A stretch of DNA of 64,000 nt from Bacteriovoracaceae bacterium UBA3083. Lineage in GTDB: Bacteria; Bdellovibrionota; Bacteriovoracia; Bacteriovoracales; Bacteriovoracaceae. The notes beneath the pieces were generated by a model. The model had not been told where the DNA came from, searched no databases, and saw only the letters and a list, made by a program, of their open reading frames with translations. Below, in pieces: positions 34,513-43,276 of this stretch; the first letter of the stretch is position 1, and each line of letters starts with the position of its first letter. The DNA lies in NCBI GenBank assembly GCA_002366565.1, contig DFBJ01000013.1, positions 496,001 through 560,000 on the forward strand, given 5' to 3'. The position numbers and the translations under genes are program-made.

Positions 34513-35202
34513 AAAAAATTAATCTTACTTACATTCTTAATGTCACTGAACTCTTTTGCCTTTGATGGATATAATATCGAAGGTACTAAAGAAACTATTA
34601 ACCACTTCGTAGCAGAGGGCGTTCCAGAGACTCCCCTAGTTGAAGCAATTGAATTCTATGAAGAGAATCCTCACTTACTTACCAATAAAAGGTATATTAC
34701 AATTGGAGACTTTTCTCAAAGTTCTAAAGAAAGAAGATTATACATTCTTGATTTAGAAAATGGTGAACTTCAAAGAGAATATGTTGCACATGGTAGTGGA
34801 AGAAACAGACTTGGATTTCCAAATGGTGATAAAGACCATGATGGATACTTAAACAAATGTAAGCACTCAAAGTTTAGTAAAAAAATTCGTCTTGTTAAAC
34901 ATAGACGCTATGGAATGACGAGACCAGGCTTTATGAGAGTTGATACTACTTACTTTTCAAGTAAATTTAACTACAACTCAATGGAAGGACATAATGCAAT
35001 CAGACTTACAGGTCTTGAACACTCTTCTTCTGATGTTAGAAAAAATGCTGTAGTTTTTCATGAAGCAGACTACGTAAAAGATTACTCTAAAATTCAAGGA
35101 CGTACGCTAGGTTGTCCTGCAATCCCTGTTGGAACAATGAAAAACGTCCTCCCAAAAATCAAGGGTGGAAGTCTTTATTATTCATATGCTCCTCAGTGCT
35201 AG
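34510..35202 (+). CDS. Periplasmic murein L,D-transpeptidase-type catalytic protein
   Basis: 230 residues. A signal peptide (KKLILLTFLMSLNSFAF) precedes a domain of the YkuD_2 murein L,D-transpeptidase type (PF13645): R-R-L-Y-I-L-D-L, V-A-H-G-S-G, L-T-G-L-E, the histidine in V-V-F-H-E-A-D-Y and the catalytic cysteine in R-T-L-G-C-P-A-I-P near residue 203. Such enzymes form or cleave 3-3 peptide crosslinks in peptidoglycan; predators use related enzymes on prey walls. The start codon lies in a strong hairpin. A terminator follows. Confidence 0.85.
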   Translation: MKKLILLTFLMSLNSFAFDGYNIEGTKETINHFVAEGVPETPLVEAIEFYEENPHLLTNKRYITIGDFSQSSKERRLYILDLENGELQREYVAHGSGRNRLGFPNGDKDHDGYLNKCKHSKFSKKIRLVKHRRYGMTRPGFMRVDTTYFSSKFNYNSMEGHNAIRLTGLEHSSSDVRKNAVVFHEADYVKDYSKIQGRTLGCPAIPVGTMKNVLPKIKGGSLYYSYAPQC

Positions 35203-35208
35203 CTAGTT

Positions 35209-35240
35209 ACCCGACTACTTAAGTCGGGTGATACTTTTTT
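35209..35240 (+). terminator. Rho-independent terminator after the transpeptidase gene
   Basis: ACCCGACT (35209-35216), loop ACTTA, AGTCGGGT (35222-35229), then GATAC and six U. It begins six bases after the stop codon. Confidence 0.88.
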
Positions 35241-35310
35241 CCCCTTAAAAGAATTAAAAGTTTTCTCTCAATAGATTCAAGATTCAATTAATAAAAGTCG
35301 ATAAGCAATT

Positions 35311-35913
35311 ATGTGGAATGAGCAAAAGAAAGTACTACATTTATCAGCAGAAAAGACACCAAGAAAGAGTCTTACAAAAGATCGTATGTATGCTTTCACA
35401 ATGGATTTATTTCTTATTGGGATTATCAACAAGGCCATACTATTTACGTACACAAGCTTTATTCACTCTTTCTTCCACCAACTACCACTTGGTGTAAGGG
35501 CAAATCTACAAGATAAACTTCAAGCAGTGAACTCTATAAACTTTCTAGTTGTCTTTACCGGATATTTTCTTCTTTCTTATTACTTATCAGAGGGAAAAAC
35601 ACCAGGTAAAATAATGTTTAATTTAAAAGTTCAATGTCCACACACTCATAGTGACCAACTATCACTGAAAACATCAGCTTTAAGAACACTCGGTTACTTT
35701 GTCACTATTCCAACAGGCTTTACTCTCCTTCTAATACCTTGCTTTAGAAAAGATGGAAAAGGTATCCCTGATTGGCTTTCAGATTCTTTTGTTATGAACT
35801 CTGATGAAGAATACTTCATAGAAAGTCTAGAAGATACTGGTTCTACTAAGGTAACACCTCTATTTCCTGAAGACCCTATTGCGAAGAAGATCAGATCAAA
35901 CAAAGCTTCTTGA
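35311..35913 (+). CDS. RDD-family membrane protein
   Basis: 200 residues with about three membrane segments (MDLFLIGIINKAILFTYTSFI, SINFLVVFTGYFLLSYYL, TLGYFVTIPTGFTLLLIPC). The RDD signature is present in variant form: D-R-M-Y-A-F-T-M-D in helix 1, EGKTPGKIMFNLKV after helix 2, and A-L-R-T-L-G-Y. Function in the family is mostly unknown; some act in Na+ or amine transport. It follows the terminator, so it has its own promoter, and is 46 bases before the solute-binding gene. Confidence 0.82.
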   Translation: MWNEQKKVLHLSAEKTPRKSLTKDRMYAFTMDLFLIGIINKAILFTYTSFIHSFFHQLPLGVRANLQDKLQAVNSINFLVVFTGYFLLSYYLSEGKTPGKIMFNLKVQCPHTHSDQLSLKTSALRTLGYFVTIPTGFTLLLIPCFRKDGKGIPDWLSDSFVMNSDEEYFIESLEDTGSTKVTPLFPEDPIAKKIRSNKAS

Positions 35914-35959
35914 TCTATATTATCTTGTATCAAACCTACCTTAGCCCTATTATATACTT

Positions 35960-36709
35960 ATGAACAAAGTTTCAATTATTTTACTTTTATTTATGGCCTC
36001 ATCAACAGTGCTAGCAACAAACTTTAGGGTTTGCTATGAGAGTCCCCACTTCTTTCCATATAAAGATGACGGTGGCCCTAAACAGGAGCTAAGTCCTATC
36101 ATTAAGCTCATTCATGTTGCGAGTAAGAAAGCGAAACTTAACCTAGAATTTATTCGTACATCTTGGGCCAGATGTTTAGACGATGCCAAACATAATAACG
36201 TAGACGCTGTTCTCACATCCCTTTGGACAAAAGATAGAGAGAAGTTTTTAGTTTTTCCAAAAAACTCCAAAGGACTAGTTGATAAATCTCAATACTTGCT
36301 AAAAGCAAAATATAGAATCTATACCCATGTTGACTCTCAAATAGAATGGGATGGTATACAAATAAAGAATACAGTAGCGGGAATTGGGGCTCCAAATAGT
36401 TATGTGGCTAAGAGTAAGCTCAAAGACCTAAACGTACTGAAGGAAACAGATTTACTTGTAAAACAGGCATTTGATTTAATTATAAAAAGAAGGCTTGATG
36501 GATATGTTGTATTGAAAGAGGTCGGAGACATAATCTTAAGTGACTATCCAGATAAGAAACTTATTAAATCTTTAAAGAAGAGCTTCATTGAAGATCATCT
36601 CTATATCCCAGTAAGTTATGGTTTCTATAAAAACCATCCCTCAAAAGCTAAAATATTCTTTGATGAACTTACCAGAGAAAGAGATAACTACTACCCAAGT
36701 GAACTATAA
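35960..36709 (+). CDS. Periplasmic solute-binding-type protein (SBP_bac_3-like)
   Basis: 249 residues. A signal peptide (VSIILLLFMASSTVLA) is followed by a two-lobe binding protein pattern: FRVCYESPHFFPY at the mature start, S-P-I-I-K-L-I-H-V-A, V-D-A-V-L-T-S-L-W-T-K-D-R-E and a K-R-R-L-D-G-Y-V-V hinge. No transporter genes flank it; orphan members often lack transport function or sense ligands. The ligand is unknown. Its stop overlaps the convergent gene by six bases. Confidence 0.72.
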   Translation: MNKVSIILLLFMASSTVLATNFRVCYESPHFFPYKDDGGPKQELSPIIKLIHVASKKAKLNLEFIRTSWARCLDDAKHNNVDAVLTSLWTKDREKFLVFPKNSKGLVDKSQYLLKAKYRIYTHVDSQIEWDGIQIKNTVAGIGAPNSYVAKSKLKDLNVLKETDLLVKQAFDLIIKRRLDGYVVLKEVGDIILSDYPDKKLIKSLKKSFIEDHLYIPVSYGFYKNHPSKAKIFFDELTRERDNYYPSEL

Positions 36710-37009
36710 AAAATCTGAAATATTTTTAAAAAGAACTTTGGCCCTCTCTTGAATCTTTAAGGCCATAATTTCATCTTCTGAAAGTGTTTGTCCCTTCTCA
36801 AAAGGCGCCATAACTTTCTTTCTCTTGATTACGACTCTACCTTGTCTCTCTAATTTTTCTTCTGAACTATTTGATTGCCAAGGACGAAGAACTTTCTTTT
36901 TCTGTGCAAGGCCAGATAACTTCTCTTCTTTTCGCTCAAGTATAACATCTAGAATGGACTTTACTCCACTAGATGCTTTCTTATTAATGTCACTTAAACT
37001 TATCGCCAT
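36704..37009 (-). CDS. Small basic protein of unknown function
   Basis: 101 residues, no signal peptide, rich in K, R and E and probably helical, with a conserved-looking core K-V-L-R-P-W-Q-S and V-V-I-K-R-K-K-V-M-A-P-F. Not recognised. It ends six bases into the stop region of the convergent solute-binding gene and is separated from aspS by the aspS terminator. Confidence 0.55.
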   Translation of the reverse strand: MAISLSDINKKASSGVKSILDVILERKEEKLSGLAQKKKVLRPWQSNSSEEKLERQGRVVIKRKKVMAPFEKGQTLSEDEIMALKIQERAKVLFKNISDFL

Positions 37010-37046
37010 AAATTCCTCACCCTTATAGGATAGCAGAATTCATTTT

Positions 37047-37087
37047 TTTTAAAAGAAATTAATAGGCCCAAAGGATTTGAGCCTATT
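37047..37087 (-). terminator. Terminator downstream of aspS
   Basis: AATAGGC (37061-37067) pairs with GCCTATT (37081-37087), with inner CAAA/TTTG pairing. On the minus strand a U-rich tail (AATTTCTTTT) follows. It starts 12 bases past the aspS stop. Confidence 0.7.
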
Positions 37088-37098
37088 TAAAAGATATT

Positions 37099-38889
37099 CT
37101 AATTCTTTGTCCAGTTAAAATGTAACTCTTTTAATTGGCTCTCAGCTGGAGCAGATGGTGCTTTAGACATTAAATCACTTGCTGACGTTGTCTTAGGGAA
37201 TGCTATCACATCTCTAATTGAGTCAGTTTTTGCAAGTAACATAATAATTCTATCTAAACCAAAGGCAAGACCACCATGAGGAGGAACACCATAGTTCAGT
37301 GCCTCAACAAAGAAACCAAACTGAGATTGAATTTCTTCTTCACCCATTCCAAGAACTTCAAACATCTTCTTTTGAATATCTTGTTCATGGATTCTGATTG
37401 ATCCACCACCAAGCTCATACCCGTTACAAACAACATCGTATGCTTGAGCAGGCATGTCTTTTAAAGATTCAGAATCCTTTGGATCTGCACCAATAAAAGT
37501 CTCTTTTTGATCTTTATTAATCATTGTAAATGGATGATGACGAGCAATATATCTCTTATCATCAGGATTCCACTCTAGTAATGGGAAGTCATATACCCAA
37601 AGAAATTTATATCCATCTTCAATTATATCTAGCTTCTTACCTAGGTATCTTCTAAGAGCATCTGCACATGCATTAGATGTATCTTTCTCAGAATCTGCAC
37701 AGAATAACCAAGTACCATCTCCGGCATTCTCTTCAAGAGCACATAGCTCTTTATAAATATCATCTGTAATAAATTTAGAAATACCAGCACTTCTCTCTTC
37801 GCCATTAACTTTAAAGAAAGCAACACCTTTACCACCATGAGGCTTTACAACCTCAGTTAATGCATCTGTATCTTTTCTTGAAAATGATCCCATTGCAGCA
37901 GGTACGAATATTGCTTTTACAAGACCATTTGCTTTAGCAACACTTGAAAAAACTGAAAATTCAGAGTCTTTAAATATGTCTGTTACAATTCTGTGCTCTA
38001 AACCAAATCTTAGGTCTGGCTTATCTGTCCCAAAGCGAGTCATAGACTCATTGAACGACATCATAGGTAGTGTAAAGTTATCTTCTAACTCAAAAAGCTC
38101 TTTCAATATTTTTTCAACTAAGTTTTTAATATACTCAGGAGTCGCAAATGAGATCTCCATATCAATTTGAGTAAACTCAGGTTGTCTATCAGCTCTTAAA
38201 TCTTCGTCTCTAAAGCATCTACAGATTTGGAAATACTTATCTGTAGATCCAATCATTAATAATTGCTTTAGAGTTTGTGGTGACTGAGGAAGAGCATAAA
38301 CTTTTCCAGGGTGAACTCGTGATGGAACAACATAATCCCTAGCCCCCTCAGGAGTAGACTTATAAAGAATTGGAGTTTCAACCTCAATAAATGTTTCATC
38401 TTGAAGAATACGTCTAACAGTATTTGTAGTCTTTGATCTTAATCTTAAAATATCTTGTAACTTTTTAGTTCTAAGTTCTAAATATCTGTACTTAAGCTTT
38501 AAGTCTTCACTAGCTTCAATTTGACCAAATGGAAGAAAAGGAATGTTATCTATATCGTTTCTTGAAAGAACTTCTATTGATTCAACTTGTACTTCTACAA
38601 GACCAGTGTCCATTTTCTTATTTTGTGCATCAGCAGGTCTCTTAGCAACAATACCTGTTGCTTTGATTACAGACTCAAGAGCACAGTCTTTTAAAACTGA
38701 TAGATCACCCTTAAATTGCTCAAAACCAAGCTGTGTTAAACCATACTTATCTCTAACATCGATAAAGTGAAGTGCTCCTAGATCTCTGTACTTATTTACC
38801 CATCCACAAAGTGTGACAGTTTGTCCTACGTGATCTTCTCTAAGCTCCCCACAATTGTGAGTTCTCATTAGTCCTTTTATTTCGGCCAT
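37099..38889 (-). CDS. aspS: Aspartyl-tRNA synthetase
   Basis: 596 residues, bacterial type. It charges tRNA-Asp (and tRNA-Asn if non-discriminating). The OB-fold anticodon domain (VTLCGWVNKYRDLGALHF) is at 25-45, class II motif 2 near 215 (FRDEDLRADRQPEFTQIDME), the bacterial GAD insertion (about 290-410), and motif 3 G-L-A-F-G-L-D-R-I near 550. Whether it is discriminating cannot be judged here. Its start codon is only 35 bases from the divergent DUF192 gene. Confidence 0.96.
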   Translation of the reverse strand: MAEIKGLMRTHNCGELREDHVGQTVTLCGWVNKYRDLGALHFIDVRDKYGLTQLGFEQFKGDLSVLKDCALESVIKATGIVAKRPADAQNKKMDTGLVEVQVESIEVLSRNDIDNIPFLPFGQIEASEDLKLKYRYLELRTKKLQDILRLRSKTTNTVRRILQDETFIEVETPILYKSTPEGARDYVVPSRVHPGKVYALPQSPQTLKQLLMIGSTDKYFQICRCFRDEDLRADRQPEFTQIDMEISFATPEYIKNLVEKILKELFELEDNFTLPMMSFNESMTRFGTDKPDLRFGLEHRIVTDIFKDSEFSVFSSVAKANGLVKAIFVPAAMGSFSRKDTDALTEVVKPHGGKGVAFFKVNGEERSAGISKFITDDIYKELCALEENAGDGTWLFCADSEKDTSNACADALRRYLGKKLDIIEDGYKFLWVYDFPLLEWNPDDKRYIARHHPFTMINKDQKETFIGADPKDSESLKDMPAQAYDVVCNGYELGGGSIRIHEQDIQKKMFEVLGMGEEEIQSQFGFFVEALNYGVPPHGGLAFGLDRIIMLLAKTDSIRDVIAFPKTTSASDLMSKAPSAPAESQLKELHFNWTKN

Positions 38890-38924
38890 TTGCTTTATCT
38901 CCCCTCATATTTTAGAGTTAAGTC

Positions 38925-39437
38925 ATGAAGACATTTATATCGTATTTTGCACCAATGCTCATTAAAAATATTCTCAAAAGCCTAATAATATTACTGTTTC
39001 TAACAAGCTGTAGCTCTCAAGAAGTAATATTCAAGGACAGACAAAGAGTTACTATTCTTATAGATAACCAGTTCCCAGTTGAAACAATCCTCTCAACAAC
39101 AGACCAGCAAATGAGTTTAGGTCTTAGTGGTACTGAGAAAAGTCACTTTAGAAAAGACCATGCGATGCTATTTAAATACAAAAAAGACGGATTGCGTAAT
39201 TTCTGGATGCCCAACACTCTATTCGACTTAGACATATTCTTTATTGATTCAGACCTTAAAGTTATAGCAGTAGAGCGCAATGTTCCTCATCACCCTGGCT
39301 TTCAAGAGCCTCCGGCAATATATAGAACTAAGATTTATAAATGCAGACATGTCTTAGAAATGAGAAGTGACTCACCTCTTGCTAAAAAGCTAGAGGTGGG
39401 TGAAAAAATTATCTTTGAGAAAGGCTCTTCTCTCTAG
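38925..39437 (+). CDS. DUF192-family lipoprotein
   Basis: 170 residues. A signal peptide ends in the lipobox L-F-L-T-S-C (Cys29). The rest matches DUF192 (PF02643): M-S-L-G-L-S-G, D-H-A-M-L-F, N-F-W-M-P-N-T-L-F-D-L-D-I-F-F-I and V-L-E-M-R-S-D. The family's function is not established; it is usually a small periplasmic protein. An internal ATG at 38955 also precedes the hydrophobic segment, but neither has a strong ribosome site. The last 29 bases overlap the end of the convergent FtsB-like gene. Confidence 0.88.
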   Translation: MKTFISYFAPMLIKNILKSLIILLFLTSCSSQEVIFKDRQRVTILIDNQFPVETILSTTDQQMSLGLSGTEKSHFRKDHAMLFKYKKDGLRNFWMPNTLFDLDIFFIDSDLKVIAVERNVPHHPGFQEPPAIYRTKIYKCRHVLEMRSDSPLAKKLEVGEKIIFEKGSSL

Positions 39438-40275
39438 GGAATAAAATTAGATATTCATCCTTAGCGATAAATCCTAAATTATCTCTAACAAGTTTCTTTT
39501 GATACATAGAGTTCTTACCAATCTTCTTAATCTCTTGAGCAAGACTCTTATTTTCTTTAATTATTCTTTGTTGCTCATACTGCTTATCTTCTAGAAGGTT
39601 TAGTGAAGAATAGTAATCCATCACACCGCCCGCAGAGAAAACAAGTCTAAATAATAAGAAAGTACAAAATGCCCATCCAAACTTTACAAGGTAGCTAACT
39701 AAACTCTTATCAGTATTCTTTTTAGACTTTGTATTTACTTTTCTTTTTGCGCTTGTGTAACCAACTTTTGCAGGAGCTTTTGCAACAGCTTTTCTAACAG
39801 GTGTTAAAAACTCAGCTTCATCTGGCTTACCAACAGTTCTTCTTGTCACTGTAGAAGTAGAAGGTTCCTTAACAGGAGTAGCTGGTGCTGCTTCTTTTTT
39901 ATTAAGTAGCCCTCCACCCCAACTTCTAGATTTAGTTTCAGATGTAGTCTCTTCACTCTTAGCTTCATTACTAAATTTTGAAGCAGGTCTTCTTGGAACA
40001 CCAGAAGGTGTACCTGCAGCTTGAGCCGCTCGAAGTCTTTCTTGGATATTACGAGATGAACTTCCTGCAGGTCTAGGTCCTTTAGGTCCTGAGAACAACG
40101 GTCCATCAGCAGGAGCACTTGATGCTTGCGATTGAATATTATCTCTTTTTGCTTGTTTTGCGCGGTTACGCTCAATTGCTTTTCTTAAACGATCACTAGA
40201 TGGATCGCCACCTGCAGCTGGTGCACTCTGAGCTCCCCTTTGATGGGAGTCGAACGAAAATTCCAATTTAAACAT
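39409..40275 (-). CDS. FtsB/DivIC-like division protein with long disordered N-terminus
   Basis: 288 residues. The C-terminal 90 residues have FtsB layout: membrane helix (WAFCTFLLFRLVFSAGG), a short coil, heptads (QQRIIKENKSLAQEIKKIG) and the tail KLVRDNLGFIAKDEYLILFP, matching the R-x-x-L-G-x-x-x-x-x-E signature. The first 195 residues are low-complexity (P, A, S, K, R, G), presumably cytoplasmic. FtsB is usually about 100 residues and bridges FtsL/FtsQ at the septum. The extension is about double the conserved part. The division role is family inference. Confidence 0.7.
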   Translation of the reverse strand: MFKLEFSFDSHQRGAQSAPAAGGDPSSDRLRKAIERNRAKQAKRDNIQSQASSAPADGPLFSGPKGPRPAGSSSRNIQERLRAAQAAGTPSGVPRRPASKFSNEAKSEETTSETKSRSWGGGLLNKKEAAPATPVKEPSTSTVTRRTVGKPDEAEFLTPVRKAVAKAPAKVGYTSAKRKVNTKSKKNTDKSLVSYLVKFGWAFCTFLLFRLVFSAGGVMDYYSSLNLLEDKQYEQQRIIKENKSLAQEIKKIGKNSMYQKKLVRDNLGFIAKDEYLILFPREKSLSQR

Positions 40276-40331
40276 CCTGTTTAAAGTTTAGTATTCACAA
40301 AATAATCCTAATTTTGTGACAACATCCTGTT
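40271..40331 (-). promoter_or_regulatory. Leader of the FtsB-like gene: duplicated start site and hairpin
   Basis: The 11-base AACATCCTGTT occurs at 40271-40281 and 40321-40331. Read on the minus strand it is AACAGGATGTT, so each copy holds an ATG; the inner one is the gene's start and the outer one opens a five-codon frame. Between them CACAAAAT (40296-40303) pairs with ATTTTGTG (40311-40318). Confidence 0.5.
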
Positions 40332-40362
40332 ATTACTATTCTAATTGAAGTGAGCATTCTGC

Positions 40363-41430
40363 TCAAGGGTTATTATTAAGTATTTCCTCAATTGAGAGCC
40401 AAAAACCTCTTACGGCCGCAATCTCTCGTAGAAAAATAACTAATCTTTGCTGCTCAAGTGTTAATTCAGCAGGATCAAATTCAAAGTTAAATTCACCCTT
40501 TTCAAATATATCTTTAAAATTTAAAAAATTATCATCATTTAAGTTTGTAGGTTTAATCTCAAAACTCTTATCCGAAGTTGAGTATTCAGAAATAGAAAAG
40601 AGTCTTCTAAGTAGAGCTTCACACTTTAAAAACTTTAATGAAGCAATCCCTCTATCACCTATTGGACCTAGTCTCATAAATTGTTGATCACGCTCAACAG
40701 ACTGGGCCTTAAAGTAAACTTTCATTCCGTTATCGTTATTCTCAAGCCACCAACTAAATCCAGGGTCACTTAAGTTACAAACCATTTCTTCCTGAATTGG
40801 AAATCTCTTATTGATTATATACTCAGCAATCATCTCAGATTGCTCAATAGAAGCTGTTTCAAAATAATGAATACCAGAGAGATCTTCTCGGTCTCTGATC
40901 TTCAACTTTTTCCAACTTCCATTTTCATCGTTCATAACACCATGAACAGAGTCATTAATATTATGACAAAGTACTCCTCGTACACAGAAAGTAGAAATAC
41001 CAGCATCTATTTTAAAGATTATTCCAGGGCTTTGTGGAAAAGGAGAATCATCTATCTCCTCTTCTAGATCCTCTTCATAAACTTCCTGAGCTTCAAAACT
41101 AATATCAACTTCTTGAGGTAGTTTTACATCAAAGAGAGAGTCATCTTCAGTCATTAGATCTTCAGATTCAGCAGCTAAAACTTCAACATTAACTGGCGTA
41201 GCCTCTATTTCAGGATCTTCCTTCTCTTGATGAATTTCATTGGAATTTATTTCAGTAATTGTTTTAGGTAATTCTTCATCATTATTGATTAAGAAACCCT
41301 CTTCTCTTGAAAATTGAAAATTTTCATCGAAAAGTGATGGCTGACCAAAGTCTTCAGAGCCTTTTAGTGCTTCACTTAAGGCCATTGTTTCTTTTGCTAA
41401 AAAATCAATATCTATATTAGGCGAATCCAT
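40363..41430 (-). CDS. Acidic protein of unknown function
   Basis: 355 residues, family not recognised. Residues 1-135 are very acidic and low complexity; the remainder looks folded (IIFKIDAGISTFCVRGVLCHN, F-S-W-W-L-E-N-N-D-N-G-M-K-V-Y-F, and a C-terminal helix with T-L-E-Q-Q-R-L-V-I-F-L-R-E-I-A-A). There is no signal peptide or membrane helix. It stands upstream of the FtsB-like gene with an 87-base gap that carries the duplicated start/hairpin. A division or envelope link is only positional. Confidence 0.6.
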   Translation of the reverse strand: MDSPNIDIDFLAKETMALSEALKGSEDFGQPSLFDENFQFSREEGFLINNDEELPKTITEINSNEIHQEKEDPEIEATPVNVEVLAAESEDLMTEDDSLFDVKLPQEVDISFEAQEVYEEDLEEEIDDSPFPQSPGIIFKIDAGISTFCVRGVLCHNINDSVHGVMNDENGSWKKLKIRDREDLSGIHYFETASIEQSEMIAEYIINKRFPIQEEMVCNLSDPGFSWWLENNDNGMKVYFKAQSVERDQQFMRLGPIGDRGIASLKFLKCEALLRRLFSISEYSTSDKSFEIKPTNLNDDNFLNFKDIFEKGEFNFEFDPAELTLEQQRLVIFLREIAAVRGFWLSIEEILNNNP

Positions 41431-41506
41431 TCGACCCCTTTTTCATCCATGAAAAAAAGTAAACAACATTAAAATTGTGGACTAAACGAATTAAAAAGAC
41501 AAGCTT

Positions 41507-41734
41507 TTACCACAATGCTTTTAATACAGTAAGAATGACAACGACGATTAACGGTGAAAAATCAAATGGAAGATCATTAGGAAGGTATCTCCTAATTGGG
41601 GAACAGGTGTAGTTCGCAAGAGTATGAACCCTCTTTACCCAGATGTTTCTTCGATACTGAGGTAGATACGACAGAATAACATCTACAAAGAGTAATAAAA
41701 TATATAATTCAATAAGTGTTCTAATTAGACCCAC
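41507..41734 (-). CDS. YggT-family membrane protein
   Basis: 75 residues with two membrane segments (LIELYILLLFVDVILSYLP and LIVVVILTVLKALW). The loop C-S-P-I-R-R-Y-L-P and the D-F-S-P-L-I-V element are the YggT signature. The family is half-length here (one repeat), as in many bacteria. YggT proteins are linked to osmotic tolerance and division (YlmG) in other organisms. It follows yihY by 41 bases, and the next gene downstream on the strand is the acidic 355-residue protein. Confidence 0.85.
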   Translation of the reverse strand: MGLIRTLIELYILLLFVDVILSYLPQYRRNIWVKRVHTLANYTCSPIRRYLPNDLPFDFSPLIVVVILTVLKALW

Positions 41735-41775
41735 AATTTTCTCCTATTAAAAATATATATCTTTTCTTAAAAATT

Positions 41776-42687
41776 TCAAGTCGCATTACGTTTAAGAAAT
41801 AACTTCTTTTTTAACAATGTTGTACAAATACATGCACCAAAATAAAAGAATGTCATACTAAAGTAGATCCAAATCACGCCTACTATTAGAGTATAGTAAT
41901 CACCATAGTTTTTAATCAGATTATCTCTAATATAAATAAAATATATCCAAAATAAATTCTTACCTACAATAATGAGAGTGCTAAAAATAAGAGAAGCAAT
42001 AATTGACTGCTTTAACGATAATTTCCAAGAAAAGAACCATCTATATAAGAATGCAAAAAAAGTTGTGAAGATAATTCCATGAAATAGATTTGATTTTATG
42101 AAATATGAAACTCCATAACTGTAAGATGAAAAGTATTCACTAACCTGCAGTAAGCTAGGTATATTCTTTGTAATAAAGTCTACAATTACATTATTCGTAA
42201 ACAACTGTCCTGAGTAATAAAATATTGTTGGTAAAAAGAAGAATAAAGTTAATGAAAATATAGTTACACCTATAACGAACATTCCCTTTAAATGTTTTAT
42301 TAATTTAAGATAGCTTCGATCTTCTGTAATAAGATAGAGCCCATTCCAAATAGAGTTAAAGAATGAAAGTGACGAAATTAACAATATACCAAAGTTAATT
42401 ACCGTAAATTCACCTCTAGCAAAGAGTGGCCCTTTAACTATCTCTTGAACTTGAGAAAGTATCTCAGGTGCTACATCAGGAAAGAAACTTTCAACTAAAT
42501 TAAATATTTGAAGCTGTGTAGAATTAATATCTCCAATAAAGAAGCCTACAACACGAATTAATAATAAAAAGAAAGGTACTACAGTCAATAAAATATAAAA
42601 GGTGGATGATGACGCTAGAGTTGTTCCTCTTTTATCTTGAAACAAGAGAAACGAGCTTTTAAATAGATTATAAATTTCTTTTATCAT
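41776..42687 (-). CDS. YihY/BrkB-family inner-membrane protein
   Basis: 303 residues with about six membrane helices. Family features are the T-L-A-S-S-S-T-F-Y-I-L-L-T-V-V-P-F element near residue 22, a conserved S-F-F-N-S-I-W-N-G-L-Y helix near 112 and the final G-V-I-W-I-Y-F-S-M-T-F-F-Y-F-G helix near 273. Some annotations call this family ribonuclease BN, a misnomer; the function is unsettled, possibly transport. A strong hairpin lies about 50 bases upstream of its start. Confidence 0.88.
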   Translation of the reverse strand: MIKEIYNLFKSSFLLFQDKRGTTLASSSTFYILLTVVPFFLLLIRVVGFFIGDINSTQLQIFNLVESFFPDVAPEILSQVQEIVKGPLFARGEFTVINFGILLISSLSFFNSIWNGLYLITEDRSYLKLIKHLKGMFVIGVTIFSLTLFFFLPTIFYYSGQLFTNNVIVDFITKNIPSLLQVSEYFSSYSYGVSYFIKSNLFHGIIFTTFFAFLYRWFFSWKLSLKQSIIASLIFSTLIIVGKNLFWIYFIYIRDNLIKNYGDYYTLIVGVIWIYFSMTFFYFGACICTTLLKKKLFLKRNAT

Positions 42688-43009
42688 AGATAATCTATTC
42701 TACTTAAAAAATATAATTTGTGAGGAAAACTTAAGAGCCCTCCCAGATCCAGCTAAAAATCTGGGAGGGGAATGTTACAAAGACCTGGAGAATGTCAATG
42801 GATATGTAAGCCTTTGTAAATCAATATAACTCTTTATAATCAAACACTTAGACTGTCATCTTTGTGTTCTATATATCAGTGATAAATCACTTTCGACTTT
42901 TTTGCAAAAGAATTAATAGCTAATTTGGGAATTGTTCAGGTCTTTTTAGACGCGCCACACACTAAACATGTAATATTAAGAAGTTGTAAAAGTAGATCTT
43001 TTTAGTTGT
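42688..43009. other. Intergenic stretch upstream of yihY
   Basis: 322 bases with no credible gene. It contains the 11-bp perfect hairpin at 42738-42769; nothing else was recognised. Confidence 0.5.
42738..42769. repeat. Strong hairpin in the yihY upstream region
   Basis: CCCTCCCAGAT (42738-42748) pairs perfectly with ATCTGGGAGGG (42759-42769) across a 10-base loop. The stem is unusually GC-rich for this DNA. No U-run follows directly on either strand, so it may be a factor-dependent terminator for the polB transcript or a leader element of yihY. Confidence 0.75.
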
Positions 43010-43270
43010 CTATTTCTGAACAGGTAAATTCTTTTTATTCACCAGGTCGCAGGCTATTTCATAATCGAGCTTGCAGCTCATCTTTAAGTATCTTTTGGCC
43101 GTCTCTGGACTCTTCTCTTTTAGATATAAGTTATGAGCTACAAAGCAGGCTGCTCCATTCTCTTCATTTTCACAGAACCAAGTATAGAGCTCTAACTCAT
43201 AACGAGTGTATAGAACTGTAATCATAAAAATAATAAAAATACCTGCGGCCATCTTATAGTGATACTTCAT
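43010..43270 (-). CDS. Small membrane-anchored Sel1-like protein
   Basis: 86 residues. An N-terminal membrane helix or signal anchor (MAAGIFIIFMITVLY) is followed by a fragment like a Sel1 repeat: N-G-A-A-C-F-V-A-H-N-L-Y-L then E-T-A-K-R-Y-L-K-M-S-C-K-L-D-Y-E-I-A-C. Three cysteines are in Sel1-like spacing. It begins six bases after polB on the same strand, so it is cotranscribed; a polymerase link is not evident. Confidence 0.6.
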   Translation of the reverse strand: MKYHYKMAAGIFIIFMITVLYTRYELELYTWFCENEENGAACFVAHNLYLKEKSPETAKRYLKMSCKLDYEIACDLVNKKNLPVQK

Positions 43271-43276
43271 AAATCC

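Noticed and set aside
41439..41456. Palindrome TTTTTCAT-CC-ATGAAAAA near the 355-residue gene start
   Set aside because: A two-base loop and A/T-only flanks make a functional hairpin unlikely; plausible by chance in AT-rich DNA.
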